Of a stretch of 14,755 nt of DNA, positions 13,317 to 14,755 are shown in pieces. The position numbers and the translations under genes were made by a program. Source of the DNA: Eubacterium sp. Its GTDB lineage: Bacteria > Bacillota > Clostridia > Lachnospirales > Lachnospiraceae. The first letter of the stretch is position 1. Every line of letters begins with the position of its first letter. Location of the stretch: NCBI GenBank assembly GCA_024681495.1, contig JAILAS010000025.1, positions 1 to 14,755 of the forward strand, read 5' to 3'. The notes under the pieces were generated by a model. That model was not told the origin of the DNA, did no database searches, and worked only from the letters and a program-made list of their open reading frames with translations.

Positions 13317-14051
13317 CTACAGCTCGTGTGCGCCCTTCTTCTTGGTTATCTCGTGCGTGTAAGCCGCCGTAATGATACCGGTGGGGAGAGCTATGACCGC
13401 CACTCCCACGAGCGACGATACCGCCGCTATGATGCGTCCCACCGGGCTGGCCGGAGCGAAGTCACCGTATCCCACGGTGGTTATGGAGATGGTAGCCCAG
13501 TAGAAGGCCTCTCCGTAGTTCCTGAAGCTGTCGGGCTCGAGCTGGAACATCATGAGTCCGCAGACGAATATGTAGACCAGCGTGAGGACGAGTACCGCGA
13601 GGAGCTGCTTCTTAACCCTGCGAATCACATTGGATATGGAAATCATCGTCCTGGAGTATCTGATGAGCTTAAATATCCTGGCAATCCTGAACAGCTTAAG
13701 GAGTCTGATCGTGGCGGATCCGGGAAATACGAACGTCAAAACGGGAAGGATGGACAGAAGATCTATGATAGCCATCGGCGAAACCGCATTGGCCAGATAC
13801 GCCTTATAGCTAAACACGCCCATCTTATAATCGGAAGTATATATGCGAAGCGCGTAGTCCGCAATAAAAATGATGACAGTGATAAGATCGATGAGCTTGG
13901 TCCACGACGTACCGCCCTTTATCATAAGAGGAATCATTCCAACGACGATGCAGACGTTAACCATGATGTCGTATGCCTTACTGGCGACATCCCCCTCTGC
14001 CGAGACCTCGATGATCTCATAAATCCTTTTCTTTACAGCAAACTTATCCAT
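13317..14051 (-). CDS. Voltage-gated potassium channel, six-TM
   Basis: 244 residues, one six-helix subunit; four would assemble into a K+ channel in the cytoplasmic membrane. S1 is about 28-44, S2 about 52-71 (acidic Asp65), S3 about 92-108 (Asp97), and S4 about 114-134 with a positive residue at every third position (Arg116, Lys119, Arg122, Arg125, Lys128, Arg131, Arg134), a full voltage-sensor pattern. S5 is about 149-171. The pore helix and selectivity filter TTVGYGD lie at 191-197, and S6 is about 205-231. Only about 13 residues follow S6, so there is no RCK or cyclic-nucleotide domain. The start at 14051 has GGGGGAG about 6 nt upstream; the stop is UAG. Single gene, convergent with the surface-protein gene. 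Its physiological role (potential or K+ balance) is inferred from the family. Confidence 0.93.
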   Translation of the reverse strand: MDKFAVKKRIYEIIEVSAEGDVASKAYDIMVNVCIVVGMIPLMIKGGTSWTKLIDLITVIIFIADYALRIYTSDYKMGVFSYKAYLANAVSPMAIIDLLSILPVLTFVFPGSATIRLLKLFRIARIFKLIRYSRTMISISNVIRRVKKQLLAVLVLTLVYIFVCGLMMFQLEPDSFRNYGEAFYWATISITTVGYGDFAPASPVGRIIAAVSSLVGVAVIALPTGIITAAYTHEITKKKGAHEL

Positions 14052-14140
14052 AAGTCACTCCCCCACTACTCAAGTAAAAACCCTTCGATGCATCTGTTCA
14101 GTCACCTGAAATACTGTGCCGATGACGACATCGAACAACC

Positions 14141-14159
14141 AATAATCCGACGGATTATT
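14141..14159. promoter_or_regulatory. 19-bp perfect palindrome, candidate operator for the channel gene
   Basis: AATAATCCG, a central A, then CGGATTATT: 9-bp arms around one base. It lies just downstream of the predicted channel promoter -10 (14172-14177), around +6 to +24, where a repressor would block transcription. A one-base centre is too tight for an RNA hairpin, which favours a DNA-binding site. Confidence 0.55.
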
Positions 14160-14171
14160 CCTGATATAAAA

Positions 14172-14200
14172 ATTATAATCCACCTTATTATATCGTGCAA
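14172..14200 (-). promoter_or_regulatory. Candidate promoter of the potassium channel gene
   Basis: On the minus strand, TTGCAC (14195-14200) and a perfect TATAAT (14172-14177) are 17 nt apart. A second TATAAT lies inside the spacer with a weaker -35. The leader to the ATG at 14051 is about 115 nt. Confidence 0.55.
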
Positions 14201-14255
14201 TATTCACCCTCGGTTAATACGTATTTTTTATGGAAGAATCAGAAAAACATCTAAA

Positions 14256-14297
14256 TTTACAATACCATATTGACGGCATTTGATGTATCATATGATA
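14256..14297 (+). promoter_or_regulatory. Candidate promoter and palindrome upstream of the last gene
   Basis: TTTACA (14256-14261) with TTTGAT (14279-14284) at 17-nt spacing is the better box pair; TTGACG (14270-14275) with TATGAT (14291-14296) at 15 nt is an alternative. A perfect 12-bp palindrome TATCATATGATA (14286-14297) overlaps the second -10 and may be an operator or chance in AT-rich DNA. Confidence 0.35.
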
Positions 14298-14324
14298 AGT
14301 TACTAAGAAAACAGGAGGACAAAA

Positions 14325-14755
14325 ATGAACGGAAACTTCGGAAAACAGCTTCAGAAAACAGCAAACATTGTAATGGGCATAATCATTGCCTGCTCGGTAA
14401 TCAGCGGAATCGCAGTCATCGCCATGGGCAAGGCCGTTGCCGATATGCAGACCCAGCTCAACTCTCTGCAGTCGATGTACGGCGGCGTTAATTCCACGTC
14501 TTCAGGAGCAAGCATGGCTCTGTACGTAATACTTGGACTTCTCGTAATCGCGGCCGGCTCTTTTATGGGCTACGTATGCAAGCTCGCTCTCCTCTGCTTC
14601 GGCAGAATCACCGAAAACACCGACTTCATCGCACATAAGATGGCAGTCACCTCCCAGCCTGTTCCCGGAAGGGCCAACGTAGGCGCAGCCGCAGCCGGCG
14701 CTCCCACGCCTAAGGCAGCTCCCCAGCAGGCACCTGCACAGGAGGCAGCCCCGCA
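14325..14755 (+). CDS. Unrecognised two-TM membrane protein with Ala/Pro/Gln-rich tail (partial)
   Basis: An open frame from the ATG at 14325, behind AGGAGG (14313-14318), to the window edge, 143 codons. Residues about 13-37 form a first membrane helix (ANIVMGIIIACSVISGIAVI). About 40 residues follow, including an MQTQLNSLQSMYGG stretch and a Ser/Gly-rich part. A second helix at about 67-92 contains ALYVILGLLVIAAGSFMGY. The sequence then runs through ITENTDFIAHKM into an Ala/Pro/Gln-rich tail that is cut off by the window. I do not recognise a family. Similar small two-helix proteins with low-complexity tails sometimes end in a zinc ribbon; whether this one does cannot be seen. No partner gene is visible. 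Confidence 0.75.
   Translation, partial: MNGNFGKQLQKTANIVMGIIIACSVISGIAVIAMGKAVADMQTQLNSLQSMYGGVNSTSSGASMALYVILGLLVIAAGSFMGYVCKLALLCFGRITENTDFIAHKMAVTSQPVPGRANVGAAAAGAPTPKAAPQQAPAQEAAP

Noticed and set aside
1..14755. CRISPR array linked to the CARF protein
   Set aside because: No regularly spaced repeats of 24-40 bp are visible anywhere in the window.

Overview
The window looks like a chromosomal segment of an anaerobic, moderately GC-rich Bacillota (Clostridia-type) bacterium. The evidence is classic lipoprotein signal peptides followed by Gly/Ser/Ala-rich linkers, strong AGGAGG-type ribosome binding sites, sigma-A-like promoters, and free use of AGG and ATA codons despite the GC content. 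This is inference from style and not a taxonomic assignment. No rRNA, tRNA, insertion sequence or CRISPR array was seen.

Layout. (1) 1-1164, minus: a Card1/Can2-type CARF-nuclease gene interrupted by an in-frame UAG at 433-435; the nuclease half continues in the same frame to the window edge. (2) 1415-2328, plus: a 39-codon small ORF followed after 2 nt by a Fic-fold protein whose catalytic motif has lost its key residues and whose N-terminus resembles a VbhA-type antitoxin. The two units diverge from a 250-bp promoter region. (3) 2329-2737: intergenic, with hairpins and a short direct repeat. (4) 6669-2738, minus: a complete sulfate ABC importer operon, sbp-cysT-cysW-cysA, with a promoter, a structured leader and a terminator. 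(5) 7825-7007, minus: proC, with its own terminator. (6) 8019-8942, plus: an EamA/DMT-family transporter. (7) 11420-9131, minus: an amino-acid-type ABC importer (binding protein, permease, ATPase). Its binding protein appears circularly permuted. (8) 11678-13201, plus: a secreted protein with three Ig-like repeats and a Lys/Tyr-rich tail. (9) 14051-13317, minus: a six-TM voltage-gated K+ channel. (10) 14325 to the end, plus: an unrecognised two-TM protein with an Ala/Pro/Gln-rich tail, cut by the window.

The sulfate importer would supply sulfur for assimilation, with the reductive enzymes encoded elsewhere. The amino-acid importer is a complete three-gene unit, so the permuted binding protein is probably functional. 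proC, the EamA gene, the surface protein and the channel appear to be single-gene units. The left end (CARF nuclease plus pseudo-Fic) is the only part with a defence or conflict flavour, and both of its main genes show loss or divergence of catalytic function. The most noteworthy items are the permuted binding protein, the amber-interrupted CARF nuclease, and the Fic pseudoenzyme with its upstream small ORF.
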